Assembly: GCA_025765595.1 (NCBI GenBank)
Contig: JAIVFH010000007.1
Coordinates: forward strand, 1-64,000
Direction of reading: 5' to 3'
Length of the DNA: 64,000 bases
Source: Obelidium mucronatum
Lineage: Eukaryota; Chytridiomycota; Chytridiomycetes; Chytridiales; Chytriomycetaceae
Positions 54,836-63,026 of the stretch are shown here, one piece after another. Position 1 is the first letter of the stretch. Every line of letters starts with the position of its first letter. The position numbers and the translations under genes were made by a program. The notes beneath the pieces were generated by a model, which saw only the letters and a program-made list of their open reading frames with translations, was not told where the DNA came from and did no database searches.

Positions 54836-55063
54836 TGGTGGAGGGGAGACAGGGGAGGGAGAGGAAGAGGAAGAAGTGGAGGAGGCGGGAGGATTATTAT
54901 AATCCAAAAGATTTTTTTTGAAAAAAAAAGTGTATTACTTTCCCATTGAGTTACCAAATTGTCATGTTTTAATTATTTTCTTTGCAAATATTCATAGAAA
55001 GAAAAAAAACAGAGCGAAAAGCGAATAGCCCCCCCTTGAGCTTGTTCTCTTTCCATCAAAGAC

Positions 55064-55468
55064 CTATTGATTCATTGTAACAACCGACTCCTTCATAATC
55101 ACCACAGTTTGTGTTTGTGGTTGTGGCGCAACCGCGACAACCGCGACATTTCTTCTTCTTGGACGGCAGCAGCAGAAGTAGATTCCGTAAATGATGGCAG
55201 CGACACTGACTAGCCCAATGATTAACAGGACTGGGTCAAAGCCCCCTCCTGAGCTTGAGTCGGAGGTAGTAGCGGCAGCTGTAGTTGTTGGGGCGGAAGT
55301 CGTTGTAGCACGAGTGGTTGTGGTGGTACGTGTGGTAGTACGAGTAGTTCCGGTGGTGGTAGCAAGAGTAGTGAGACTACTAGCGAGAGTTTCACTTGAC
55401 TGAGCCGCAACAAGGACAGACAACAAGGCATAGGCGGAGAACAAGAGAATTTGAAGAACAGAAACCAT
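55064..55468 (-). CDS. CCC-anchored small membrane protein (array member 1)
   Basis: 134 residues, one exon: a signal peptide (SVLQILLFSAYALLSVLVAA), a Thr-rich ectodomain, one helix (PVLLIIGLVSVAAIIYGIYF) ending in CCC and an Arg-rich stop-transfer, then TQTVVIMKESVVTMNQ. This is the simplest tail of the array: it has the xTVVIxKE motif but no YxGA unit. Cysteines at the membrane edge are likely palmitoylation sites (inference). Confidence 0.65.
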   Translation of the reverse strand: MVSVLQILLFSAYALLSVLVAAQSSETLASSLTTLATTTGTTRTTTRTTTTTRATTTSAPTTTAAATTSDSSSGGGFDPVLLIIGLVSVAAIIYGIYFCCCRPRRRNVAVVAVAPQPQTQTVVIMKESVVTMNQ

Positions 55469-55567
55469 TTTTTTCTTTTGCTTTCTTTTTTTTTTCCTTC
55501 TTGACTTGAGAACGGATTTCTTGGGTTTTGGAAGGAAGCCAGACGCTTTTAAATTGGATAAAAAAAA

Positions 55568-55586
55568 TTGCGCACTCCACCAAGCC
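55568..55586 (-). promoter_or_regulatory. shared upstream motif, array member 1
   Basis: TTGCGCACTCCACCAAGCC as read on the plus strand, about 100 bases upstream of the ATG. Consensus over the array: GCGCACTCAAGCC. Confidence 0.5.
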
Positions 55587-55945
55587 TATTGTCAAGCCCC
55601 GCAGCATTCAGCATTCTTGCTGGATATTTCAAGCAAATAGTCGGAAATTGCCAAAGACTTGTAATGAACAACTTGTGTTTTTAAAACTTCCAACAAATTT
55701 GGAACAGCGGGAGTTTATGATGATGACAAAGCATCAAATCTTATCAATTTTTTTTTGCTCTCGATTCTTTCTATCAATAAATAAATATCGTCGGAAGAGT
55801 CGAGAAATTTGCCAAAAAAAAACTGGGTATTTATGTTATTCACATGCTACGAATGTATGGGGCTCAGTCTCAGATTTGGAAGTTATTCAACGATTTCATA
55901 CAAATTTCTTTATTCAAAATTCTGTTCTAGCAATAATGGGGTATC

Positions 55946-56215
55946 TCAGTATCGAGTCACATAAACAACTTCTCGACGGGTTGGTCTGCAACAGCACCAA
56001 TAGATCAATCCAATCACAACAATCAATGTAATAACGGCTCCCGCACCCTTTAGAGGGTCCAGAGGCCCATCATAGAAGATACTGGTGGCTGGATCAATTG
56101 TTGGTGACGCCCGCGCTGTGCTAGTAGTTGTGAGTGTGGCGGAAATGGAAGTTGTTGTCGTTTGACTGGCGGCGAAAGCCGAGAAGAGGCACAGGAAAGC
56201 GTAGAAGACGGCCAT
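55946..56215 (-). CDS. CCC-anchored small membrane protein (array member 2)
   Basis: 89 residues from M at 56215 (MAVFYAFLCLFSAFAASQ signal); the frame is open upstream to 56317 but without coding character. A Thr/Ser ectodomain, a helix (GAGAVITLIVVIGLIYW) and CCCRPTRREVVYVTRY complete it. The shortest member: only the membrane anchor and a tail ending in a hydrophobic motif remain. Confidence 0.58.
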   Translation of the reverse strand: MAVFYAFLCLFSAFAASQTTTTSISATLTTTSTARASPTIDPATSIFYDGPLDPLKGAGAVITLIVVIGLIYWCCCRPTRREVVYVTRY

Positions 56216-56307
56216 TGAAGATTTGACTGCACGATTGATTTGACTTTTTTTTCTTGGATTGCTTTTTTCCATCCGTGTTTTCTGTGATGGGAAATTTTTA
56301 ATAAAAA

Positions 56308-56323
56308 TTGCGGACACAAGCCC
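56308..56323 (-). promoter_or_regulatory. shared upstream motif, array member 2 (weak)
   Basis: TTGCGGACACAAGCCC on the plus strand, about 92 bases upstream of the ATG. Diverged form of the array motif. Confidence 0.35.
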
Positions 56324-56452
56324 TTAAGAACACCACACTTTAAGATTGCATTATGACTCTTTCGTATCATGTATTCTTTATGATTCTTTTTCATTTCATA
56401 TAGCTCTATAATCCCCCAAAAACAAAACAAATAAACACAAAAAACAACACTA

Positions 56453-56950
56453 TTAAAGTCGAATAACGTCATCGTTCTTGGCGCCTTCATAGGCAGGAGT
56501 GGTGGCAGTGGCAGCGGTAGTGTTTGCAAGAGGAATAACGGTATCATCGTTTGCACCAGCATACACGACAGAAGGTGCAGCGGCAACAACAGTGGTGTTT
56601 TCAAGTGGGATCACGGCATCGCTATTGGCGCCTTGGTAGGCGGCAGCATAGGCGGGCGCGGGCTCCGCAATCAGGTTGCTGGAGGAGTTGTTTGTGATTG
56701 TTGTCTGCTGGACCTCCTTGATGATTACAACTGTGTGGGTGGGTGCTGGCGCCGCGTCTACAACCACGACGTCGTTATCGCGGCTGGAGCGGCGGCAGCA
56801 GCAGCAGTAGATCACAAAGACAATGATGAGGAAAGTGACAAAGCCTCCAATGCCGCCGCCCGTGCTGGCTGAGTCGGCAGCGACAGAGGGCGCAAAGAGG
56901 GAAATCAGAAGGTACAGAGAGAACATCAACGAGTTGGCAACGGCTGGCAT
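56453..56950 (-). CDS. CCCC-anchored small membrane protein with three YxGAxxDxxI units (array member 3)
   Basis: 165 residues from M at 56950 (MPAVANSLMFSLYLLISLFA signal). A very short Gly-rich ectodomain, a helix (GFVTFLIIVFVIY) and CCCCRR are followed by PAPTHTVVIIKEVQQTTITN and three copies of a tail unit: YQGANSDAVIPL, YAGANDDTVIPL and, as the last residues, YEGAKNDDVIRL. The tail units are separated by Ala/Thr spacers with NTT. Confidence 0.7.
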   Translation of the reverse strand: MPAVANSLMFSLYLLISLFAPSVAADSASTGGGIGGFVTFLIIVFVIYCCCCRRSSRDNDVVVVDAAPAPTHTVVIIKEVQQTTITNNSSSNLIAEPAPAYAAAYQGANSDAVIPLENTTVVAAAPSVVYAGANDDTVIPLANTTAATATTPAYEGAKNDDVIRL

Positions 56951-57045
56951 TTTGAGTAGTGGTGGTGGGGGTGAGAAGAGGCTGGGTTTTTTGGATGGTT
57001 CTTTTTTTTTTTGCTGGATGGGAAACCTCGTGCTATGTGTAAAAT

Positions 57046-57085
57046 TTGCGCATGCACGCAAGCCCAACACAAACACTCAAGCCCG
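57046..57085 (-). promoter_or_regulatory. shared upstream motif, array member 3 (two copies)
   Basis: TTGCGCATGCACGCAAGCCC (57046-57065) and ACACTCAAGCCCGG (57072-57085) on the plus strand, about 95-135 bases upstream of the ATG. Confidence 0.45.
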
Positions 57086-57315
57086 GAACGACACTTGATT
57101 GCCGACAAGGTGTTTTACAATCCGCATCCAATATAGACGAACAGGAACGTGAGGAACAAAAAATGGCTGCGAGATGCCACTCACCTCCTGTTTCTTTGCA
57201 ACTGGAGCCTTGAGCAACTCAATTTTCGAAGATGATTAAAAGGAACCAACATTTTCATGTTTTCCATGCAGTCTAGCATTTTATTTGTCATAGAGTCTTT
57301 TCCACCCAAAATAAA

Positions 57316-57582
57316 TCAGTTGTTGGTAATAGTAGTGTGCTGGACTTCCTTGATGACCACAACAGTGTGGGTGGGTACTGGGGCAACCTCGACCACTTCA
57401 ACAGTCTCGGTCCGGCGACAACAGCAACAGTAGATCAAGAAGATTACAATAATCAGAGTCACAACTCCTCCGATACCACCACCGACGGCGCCAGAGCTTG
57501 AGTCTTCAGCGGCAACCAAGGTCGCGAAGAGGGTAACGAACACGCAGAGCTGGAAGAGAAGGGATTGTGGAGCAGTAGACAT
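57316..57582 (-). CDS. CCCC-anchored small membrane protein (array member 4)
   Basis: 88 residues from M at 57582 (MSTAPQSLLFQLCVFVTLFA signal): a short Ser/Gly ectodomain, a helix (GGVVTLIIVIFLIY), CCCCRR, then VAPVPTHTVVVIKEVQHTTI and a stop. It is nearly identical to member 3 through the THTVV-IKEVQ-TTITNN block and then ends, so it lacks the YxGA units. Confidence 0.68.
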   Translation of the reverse strand: MSTAPQSLLFQLCVFVTLFATLVAAEDSSSGAVGGGIGGVVTLIIVIFLIYCCCCRRTETVEVVEVAPVPTHTVVVIKEVQHTTITNN

Positions 57583-57679
57583 ATTTTTTTCTCTTTTTTG
57601 GATTGTTTTTCTTTCTTGGTTGTTTGCTTCCCTTTTGAAGGCTGTTTCAGTAAAAAAAATTTTGAGGTGAGCAAAAAAA

Positions 57680-57695
57680 TTGCGCACTCAAGGCC
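57680..57695 (-). promoter_or_regulatory. shared upstream motif, array member 4
   Basis: TTGCGCACTCAAGGCC on the plus strand, about 100 bases upstream of the ATG. Confidence 0.5.
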
Positions 57696-58134
57696 GCCAA
57701 AAAAAAAGTAAGCCACCCCAGCCAAGGGCAACTACCCACAATCCGCACATTCTCGAGCATCAAAGAAGGCAACAGTATCATCAATCAAATGGATCCACTT
57801 GTTCGATGCGTCTGATAATGGAGATATGTTTTTTTTTTCCAAGTTTTTAATCCAAAAGTTGGAAAACCCAATTTGCATGGCATTCCACGCGCCACTATGA
57901 AAAGAATAATTACGTAACCCTCACTTGTTGCGATTTGCCGATTATATTTATTTATGGAAAAAATGCTTGTGGCTCTTCCAGCGATTTTGGTCCGTGAAAA
58001 AAACAACAAAAAAGGCGTTACGGGGTAATCAAGGATTTAACCAGGGGTCTGTGCTTTTTTATTTTCATAAAAACAACATTTGATTCTAAAAGAGGTACTG
58101 ACAAAAAATGCAAACAGAGAACAGCAAGGACAAT

Positions 58135-58665
58135 TTAGAGGTGAATAATTGCGTCGCTCTTGGCTCCCTCATACACTGGTGCGGCAGTTACATTTGCGGA
58201 AGTTACATTTGTGGAAGTTGCATTTATATTTGTGGGCAGTGGAATGATTGTATCGTCCTTGGCGCCCTCATATTCTGAGGCGGCGTTTCCATTTGTCGGA
58301 AGAGGTATGATTGCGTCGTTCTTGGCACCCTCATATGTCGGAGGCGCCGATGCGTATGCAGTTTCAACAGCGGAGCGGCTTGTCGCATTCTCTCTTGTTT
58401 CGTAAGCTTCACTGACCACGATAATAGCGTGAGTAGGAGCAGGAGTAACCTCAGCCGTAGCAACTTCAGGATCAGGCTCTGATTTTGTCGACGGTACACT
58501 GCAACAGCACAAGAAGATGATGAAAATTCCAGCAAGTACATAAAATAGTTTACTGAGAACACTGGCTATCATATCAGAAGTAGCGTCCGCCGCGACTTGA
58601 GTTGTCAAGAATGTGACCACGAGGTAGAAGGAGAACATGAAAGAGCTTGGAATCCTAGTCTGCAT
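58135..58665 (-). CDS. CCC-anchored small membrane protein with three YxGAxxDxxI units (array member 5)
   Basis: 176 residues from M at 58665 (MQTRIPSSFMFSFYLVVTFL signal). Helix (LFYVLAGIFIIFL), CCC, then PAPTHAIIVVSEAYETREN and three tail units: YEGAKNDAIIPL, YEGAKDDTIIPL and a final YEGAKSDAIIHL, separated by PTN-rich spacers. The last unit ends exactly at the C-terminus, as in members 3 and 6. Confidence 0.7.
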   Translation of the reverse strand: MQTRIPSSFMFSFYLVVTFLTTQVAADATSDMIASVLSKLFYVLAGIFIIFLCCCSVPSTKSEPDPEVATAEVTPAPTHAIIVVSEAYETRENATSRSAVETAYASAPPTYEGAKNDAIIPLPTNGNAASEYEGAKDDTIIPLPTNINATSTNVTSANVTAAPVYEGAKSDAIIHL

Positions 58666-58765
58666 TTTTGCGTTTCTTTGGGAACTTGTAACGTTTTTCC
58701 TGCTGTTTTTTTTTTTTGTGGGTTTTGATTTTTTATGGCGAAATGAAGTGTTTACAATCACTGGA

Positions 58766-58785
58766 GACGCACGCACTCAAAAGCC
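58766..58785 (-). promoter_or_regulatory. shared upstream motif, array member 5
   Basis: GACGCACGCACTCAAAAGCC on the plus strand, about 105 bases upstream of the ATG. Confidence 0.5.
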
Positions 58786-59255
58786 TGATACAAGATGGGT
58801 CAGATGTAAGCAACATAGAATAGTGATCAAAAATATCTTTGAATATAAACTACTTTCTCAACAGTAGCTCCTTCAGGGCGACAAAAGTGTCGACGGTACG
58901 GATGGAGCCATGCTCCAAGATTAAACCGCAATCGTTCGTGTCTTCAGTTCAAGTTAATTTAGAACATGCTTACCGCAAACAAGAACTCCGGGAAATTGGT
59001 TTGCAGAAAGCGTGAACGAGCTGAGGAAAGTCAACCTCCAGTGCCACACAGCTGCGCCACTAAAAATGTCTCTGATCCAGGAGAATCCGGTGAAAGACGA
59101 ACTCTCTGCATTCTGCACAGCTAACTCTCAATGGATACGCGTTTCGGATCTTTCGGACATCCCCCTCAGAATATCTTGGATCTGCAAAATCATTTCAACT
59201 ACATTTTATTAAACAGAAAAAGGACTGATTCTAAAGAGGTACTGTAATAACAAAA
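58777..59255. other. spacer within the array, no gene seen
   Basis: Apart from the upstream motif at its left edge, about 480 bases without a convincing frame. Confidence 0.45.
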
Positions 59256-59636
59256 TTAAAGAGGAATAATCGCGTCATTCTTGACACCTTGATATGTTGG
59301 CGGGGCATTCGTATTTGTGGCACCATTCGCTGGGCTAGTGTTGTTCCCGCTGATGGTGGCTACTTGATGAACTTCTCTGATCACGATAACCGCATGAGTG
59401 GGAGGCGCTGGAGTAACTTCAGCCACTTGTGTTACGACCACAGGGTCTGGCTTTGACGTCCCTGAACAGCCATCACAGCAGCAGCAGTAGATGATAAAAA
59501 TAAAGACGAGAACACCAAATATTTTTCCAAACGTGCTGCCTGCATCATCAGAGTAACTGTCAGCAGCGACTTGAGTTGACAAGAAGGTGACCACAATGTA
59601 GAAGGAGATCATCAGAGAATTTGGAACGGAAGACAT
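59256..59636 (-). CDS. CCCC-anchored small membrane protein with one YxGVxxDxxI unit (array member 6)
   Basis: 126 residues from M at 59636 (MSSVPNSLMISFYIVVTFLS signal, close to member 5). Helix (IFGVLVFIFIIY), CCCCDGC, PAPPTHAVIVIREVHQVATI, an Asn/Thr spacer and a single C-terminal unit YQGVKNDAIIPL. It is the distal copy of the array. Confidence 0.7.
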   Translation of the reverse strand: MSSVPNSLMISFYIVVTFLSTQVAADSYSDDAGSTFGKIFGVLVFIFIIYCCCCDGCSGTSKPDPVVVTQVAEVTPAPPTHAVIVIREVHQVATISGNNTSPANGATNTNAPPTYQGVKNDAIIPL

Positions 59637-59714
59637 TTTGCGCTTTCTTGCTATTGCTTGTTGGATTTTTTTTGGCGAAATAGGGGATTGCGCTTTTTTA
59701 ATATGCCTGGGGAG

Positions 59715-59733
59715 AAGCGCGTGCACTCAAGCC
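59715..59733 (-). promoter_or_regulatory. shared upstream motif, array member 6
   Basis: AAGCGCGTGCACTCAAGCC on the plus strand, about 80-97 bases upstream of the ATG. Confidence 0.5.
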
Positions 59734-60272
59734 TGAAACAAACAAGGGACTGATGCTGACAACAGAAGTAGCGATCAATGCTTATCGTAACAAATAGATC
59801 ATCCTCATTCAAAAATAAACAAATTCATCATGCGGGATATCTTTGTCTGTTTCCGATGGAGCCAATGTCTCTGTAATCAGCATTTTTCAAGTATTGTTAA
59901 TTTCTGAGTGCGCTCAAATTTTCTGCCGCAAACAAGACCCATGAAATTGGAATTCCACGCCACGTCTAACGTTCTCATGGCCTCAGTTTCAGTGATCGGC
60001 AAAGCAACCCCCACCCCCACCCAACCCTAAAAGAGCAAACCATGAATTCTAAAAGTATTGTAAAAACACTTCTTACTTTTATTCTAGTGCTACTAATACA
60101 ATACTACAATACAATAACAACCAAAGAAAGCATTGCCACCCCTTCCATCATTGCAGAAATCGTTTCCCCTGGCGATGCTTGCACGAGATTAAAATCAATC
60201 TGAAAACAGCAACTCTTTCTTTGTCGCGTCCAGTGGAGTTCAGTACGCTTCTTGGACTTACATGTTACTGAA
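59734..60272. other. intergenic, no gene seen
   Basis: About 540 bases between the array and the inverted-repeat element. A CCCCCACCCCCACCC tract near 60008 is the only notable sequence. Confidence 0.4.
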
Positions 60273-61373
60273 GTACGGTGGTTAGTATGCTCTCACGAAT
60301 TTTCAAGTATTTTGAAAACAAAATGTCGAATTCCGTTGAAGCACCCGCCTAATGACTCACTGCCAGCAACGACTGCCAACCTCCGCAATCCTGCTGAAGC
60401 GACATCGATGAGTGGGTAAGAAGTTGCAAACCTTGATACAGATGGGTTTACGGGCACATAGGGTTTAACACTCTTTTCTCTTTTCAGGATACAACAACAT
60501 ATCGACACCACGACGAGACCGTCGAAATCACTAAATCACCGTCGAAATCACTCGATTGTTCTTACAGCTTTATCTATGTGAGTGACTCTTAACGAAACTC
60601 AATGCCAATGGTAAGGGTCATTTATTAATTCGAACACCAACCTATCACTAACTCTCAACAAAGACAACCATCACAAACCATCTCTGTGAGGTCAGCTGGC
60701 ATGGCACGCAATGCTCGCTGTACAAAGTGGATTTTCTAACCATGTTACCGACAACACCGTATTACCCCAATAAAGCAAACGGTTGCGAGAGAAACGACAT
60801 GTGATCCCAAAGTGTTGTCAACGCAGGGCCGGAAGCTGTCGATAAGGCAAGAAGGTTGTCAGCATTCTGCCGGCAATGACGAAAGCTGGAGGTACTCGTT
60901 CAACGTCAAGAATTTGATTGAGGCATTGATTGATGCTATCGGCTTTATGTTGTGTTGAAGGTTAGTAGCGGTATCCGTTATCGAACACAATGTTAGGTTT
61001 ATTAACAAAGCATCCTGTATACTATTATTGACAGGCTTTAACTGTCCTTGCTTAGTTTTCCTTACTGCTGCGTTGTCCCATTGAACTAAGGCTGCCAGAT
61101 TCTTATGCGGCGGTGGAGTATGTTTCCAATGTACTCTTCGAGACCCTGGGGAATCCCAGCCACTCTCTTGTCGATTGCAGCAAGAAATTCTGTATTTTTT
61201 TTTAATAAAAGGGCTTTGATTCTCTTTTTGTTAGTTTGTTTTTGTTGTATGAACATAATGGGGGTGCTTGTGTCGTTACACCGGGGTGCTTTTGTAGGTA
61301 CACCGGGGTGCTTTTGTCAAAACACCAGGGTGCTTTAAGCTGGAAATCGAGAAGAGCATACTAACCACCGTAC
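60273..61373. mobile_element. 1.1-kb non-autonomous inverted-repeat element
   Basis: GTACGGTGGTTAGTATGCTC at the left end (from 60273) is repeated inverted at the right end (to 61373); the match is at least 21 bases and perfect. TGAA flanks both sides (60269-60272 and 61374-61377), a likely 4-bp target duplication. The interior lacks a coherent long frame. It holds two ACCGTCGAAATCACT copies near 60508-60550 and a short tandem repeat near the right end. Superfamily is not assigned. Confidence 0.6.
61264..61336. repeat. minisatellite of ACACC-GGGGTGCTTTTGT units
   Basis: Three to four degenerate ~21-base units (GGGGTGCTTGTGTCGTTACACC, then ACACCGGGGTGCTTTTGT twice, then ACACCAGGGTGCTTT), each with a CACC-GGTG dyad, inside the inverted-repeat element. 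Confidence 0.8.
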
Positions 61374-61456
61374 TGAAGTGAGCAAAAAAGAAATTAAAGT
61401 AAATTCTTCACGTCTACAATTATTTTTCCATCTTCATAGTCCAACAAACCACCCTA

Positions 61457-62126
61457 CTATTTCGTTTTGCCGAGCACACCCTTTCTTTTCTTCAAACCAG
61501 CCACCGCCTTCTCCACATGAACAGCACTATTCTCAACACCTCCATGATGCACATGAACATTTTGCTCCTCAAGGCCAAATACATCTCCCCATTGCAAGCC
61601 AGTTTCTGTTGGAACATCTCCACCGGCCGCCGTCGCCGTCGCTGCCCCCGCCGTAGCAGTAGCAGCCCGTTGAAACCCACCCACATGCTCCAAATACTCT
61701 TGAATCTCCCCACAATACTCATCCAACGGCAAATCATGCAAAAAATAACCAAACGGATTCTCAATCTTGAATGAAATCTCATACACTCCCAACATGACAA
61801 ACGCCGCGAACCCAACAACAGCAACAGTCCACCACCCGAGAAGCGGCAACAGTTGGAAAGGGATCGCGAGAAAGTAGAGCAGCATTACTTGGAGGAGGGT
61901 TATTTCGTAGCCGGCCGGGACAGGGGTTGTTCCGATTCTTTCGAGTTGGGTCCATGATTCAATGAGGGCGTTGATTGCGGCGCATAGTGGGAAGAGGGTT
62001 TGGTTGTGCGTGTGGAGGTATAGTTGGGTGTATGTGAGTATGTCTAAGGGTATGTTTTTTGTGGGAGAGACTACTGAGGCGGTGATGGGGGAGAGGGGGG
62101 TTTTTGGCGTGGTTGGGTCTCGTTGC

Positions 62127-62175
<49 letters not shown>

Positions 62176-62927
62176 GGAAGATGTGGAGAATATGGGGATT
62201 CAAGTCTGTGTATTCGGCGTGGTATTCGTTTCGGAGGCGATGTTTGACGGCCAATGAGAAACCAGTCAATAAATGTAGTACTTTTTGCTGATCTGCCTCG
62301 TCTGTCGGTGTCGATGCTAATTTTTTTTTTTTGAATGGTTTTTCAGATTGTTCAATAGCACAACCATTTCAGCTTGCTTACTCTTCACAAGGACTCGGAT
62401 TAGCCGCGCCAGATTAAAAGTATTAAAGTGAATGGCGCTCCAAAGCTTTCTTCCCTCCCAATATCGATCACTTTTTTGTTACCCAATTTAAGTCCACACA
62501 CACACAACCAAAAAAAAAAAAAAAAAACAATTGAACTCAACTAAGACGCATTCATTCTGAATCCAAGTAAAAGCGAAAGAACAACTCCAACAACAGTCGT
62601 ATACCCTGCATTGTACGGAGGCAGCTTGTGGACAAGATCGCCATCCTGAGGAACAAGGAAGATTGCACAAACCAAGGCAGACCAAACCATCACGGCAACC
62701 AACACTTTCCAAATCGAGGGTAGAATTGAAATATTGAATCTGATCAAGTCTTCCCAGTGCTCTCGTTGGTGGTTGGTTGCTCTGTGTTGGACGGTTGACT
62801 GTTGTGCTAGATCCTGGAGTGGTATGTCCTTGTTGGATACGAGTTCAGTGTCTGAAGTGTGGTAAGATGACTCTATAGAGTGTCTGTCGGAGTCTTTGGG
62901 TGTTGTGGTTATTGGAGGCAGCGGCAT
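61457..62927 (-). CDS. bestrophin-like (UPF0187) anion channel
   Basis: Three exons (62927-62548, 62470-62382, 62316-61457; introns 77 and 65 nt) give about 442 residues. Seen: HWEDLIRFNISILPSIWKVL, GVVLSLLLGFRMNA joined by exon 2 to DRYWEGRKLWSAIHF (the conserved core of the family), LLTGFSLAVKHRLRNE, AGYEITLLQVMLLYFLAIPF, and SFKIENPFGYFLHDLPLDEY near the calcium-clasp-like region. Such proteins form chloride-permeable channels in fungal membranes. A run of about 18 Gln interrupts the cytoplasmic part, and an Ala/Thr repeat lies near the C-terminus. Exon 2 is only 89 nt; without it the core motif is lost. Confidence 0.85.
62123..62175. repeat. GTT/CAA trinucleotide repeat encoding poly-Gln
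   Basis: About 18 near-perfect units within the bestrophin-like gene; mostly CAA on the coding strand, with one CAG near one end. Confidence 0.9.
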
Positions 62928-63026
62928 TATTTTATCGATTTTTAATTTTTAGTCAAAAATAAATAAAATGGGTGTCGGACTGGAATGGTTTTTTTTTTTG
63001 AAAATCAAACTATTCATTCATCTCAA

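Noticed and set aside
60293..60511. Small minus-strand frame with CCC near its start, resembling the array anchors
   Set aside because: It lies inside the inverted-repeat element, lacks a signal peptide, a membrane helix and the tail motif; the cysteines are coincidence.
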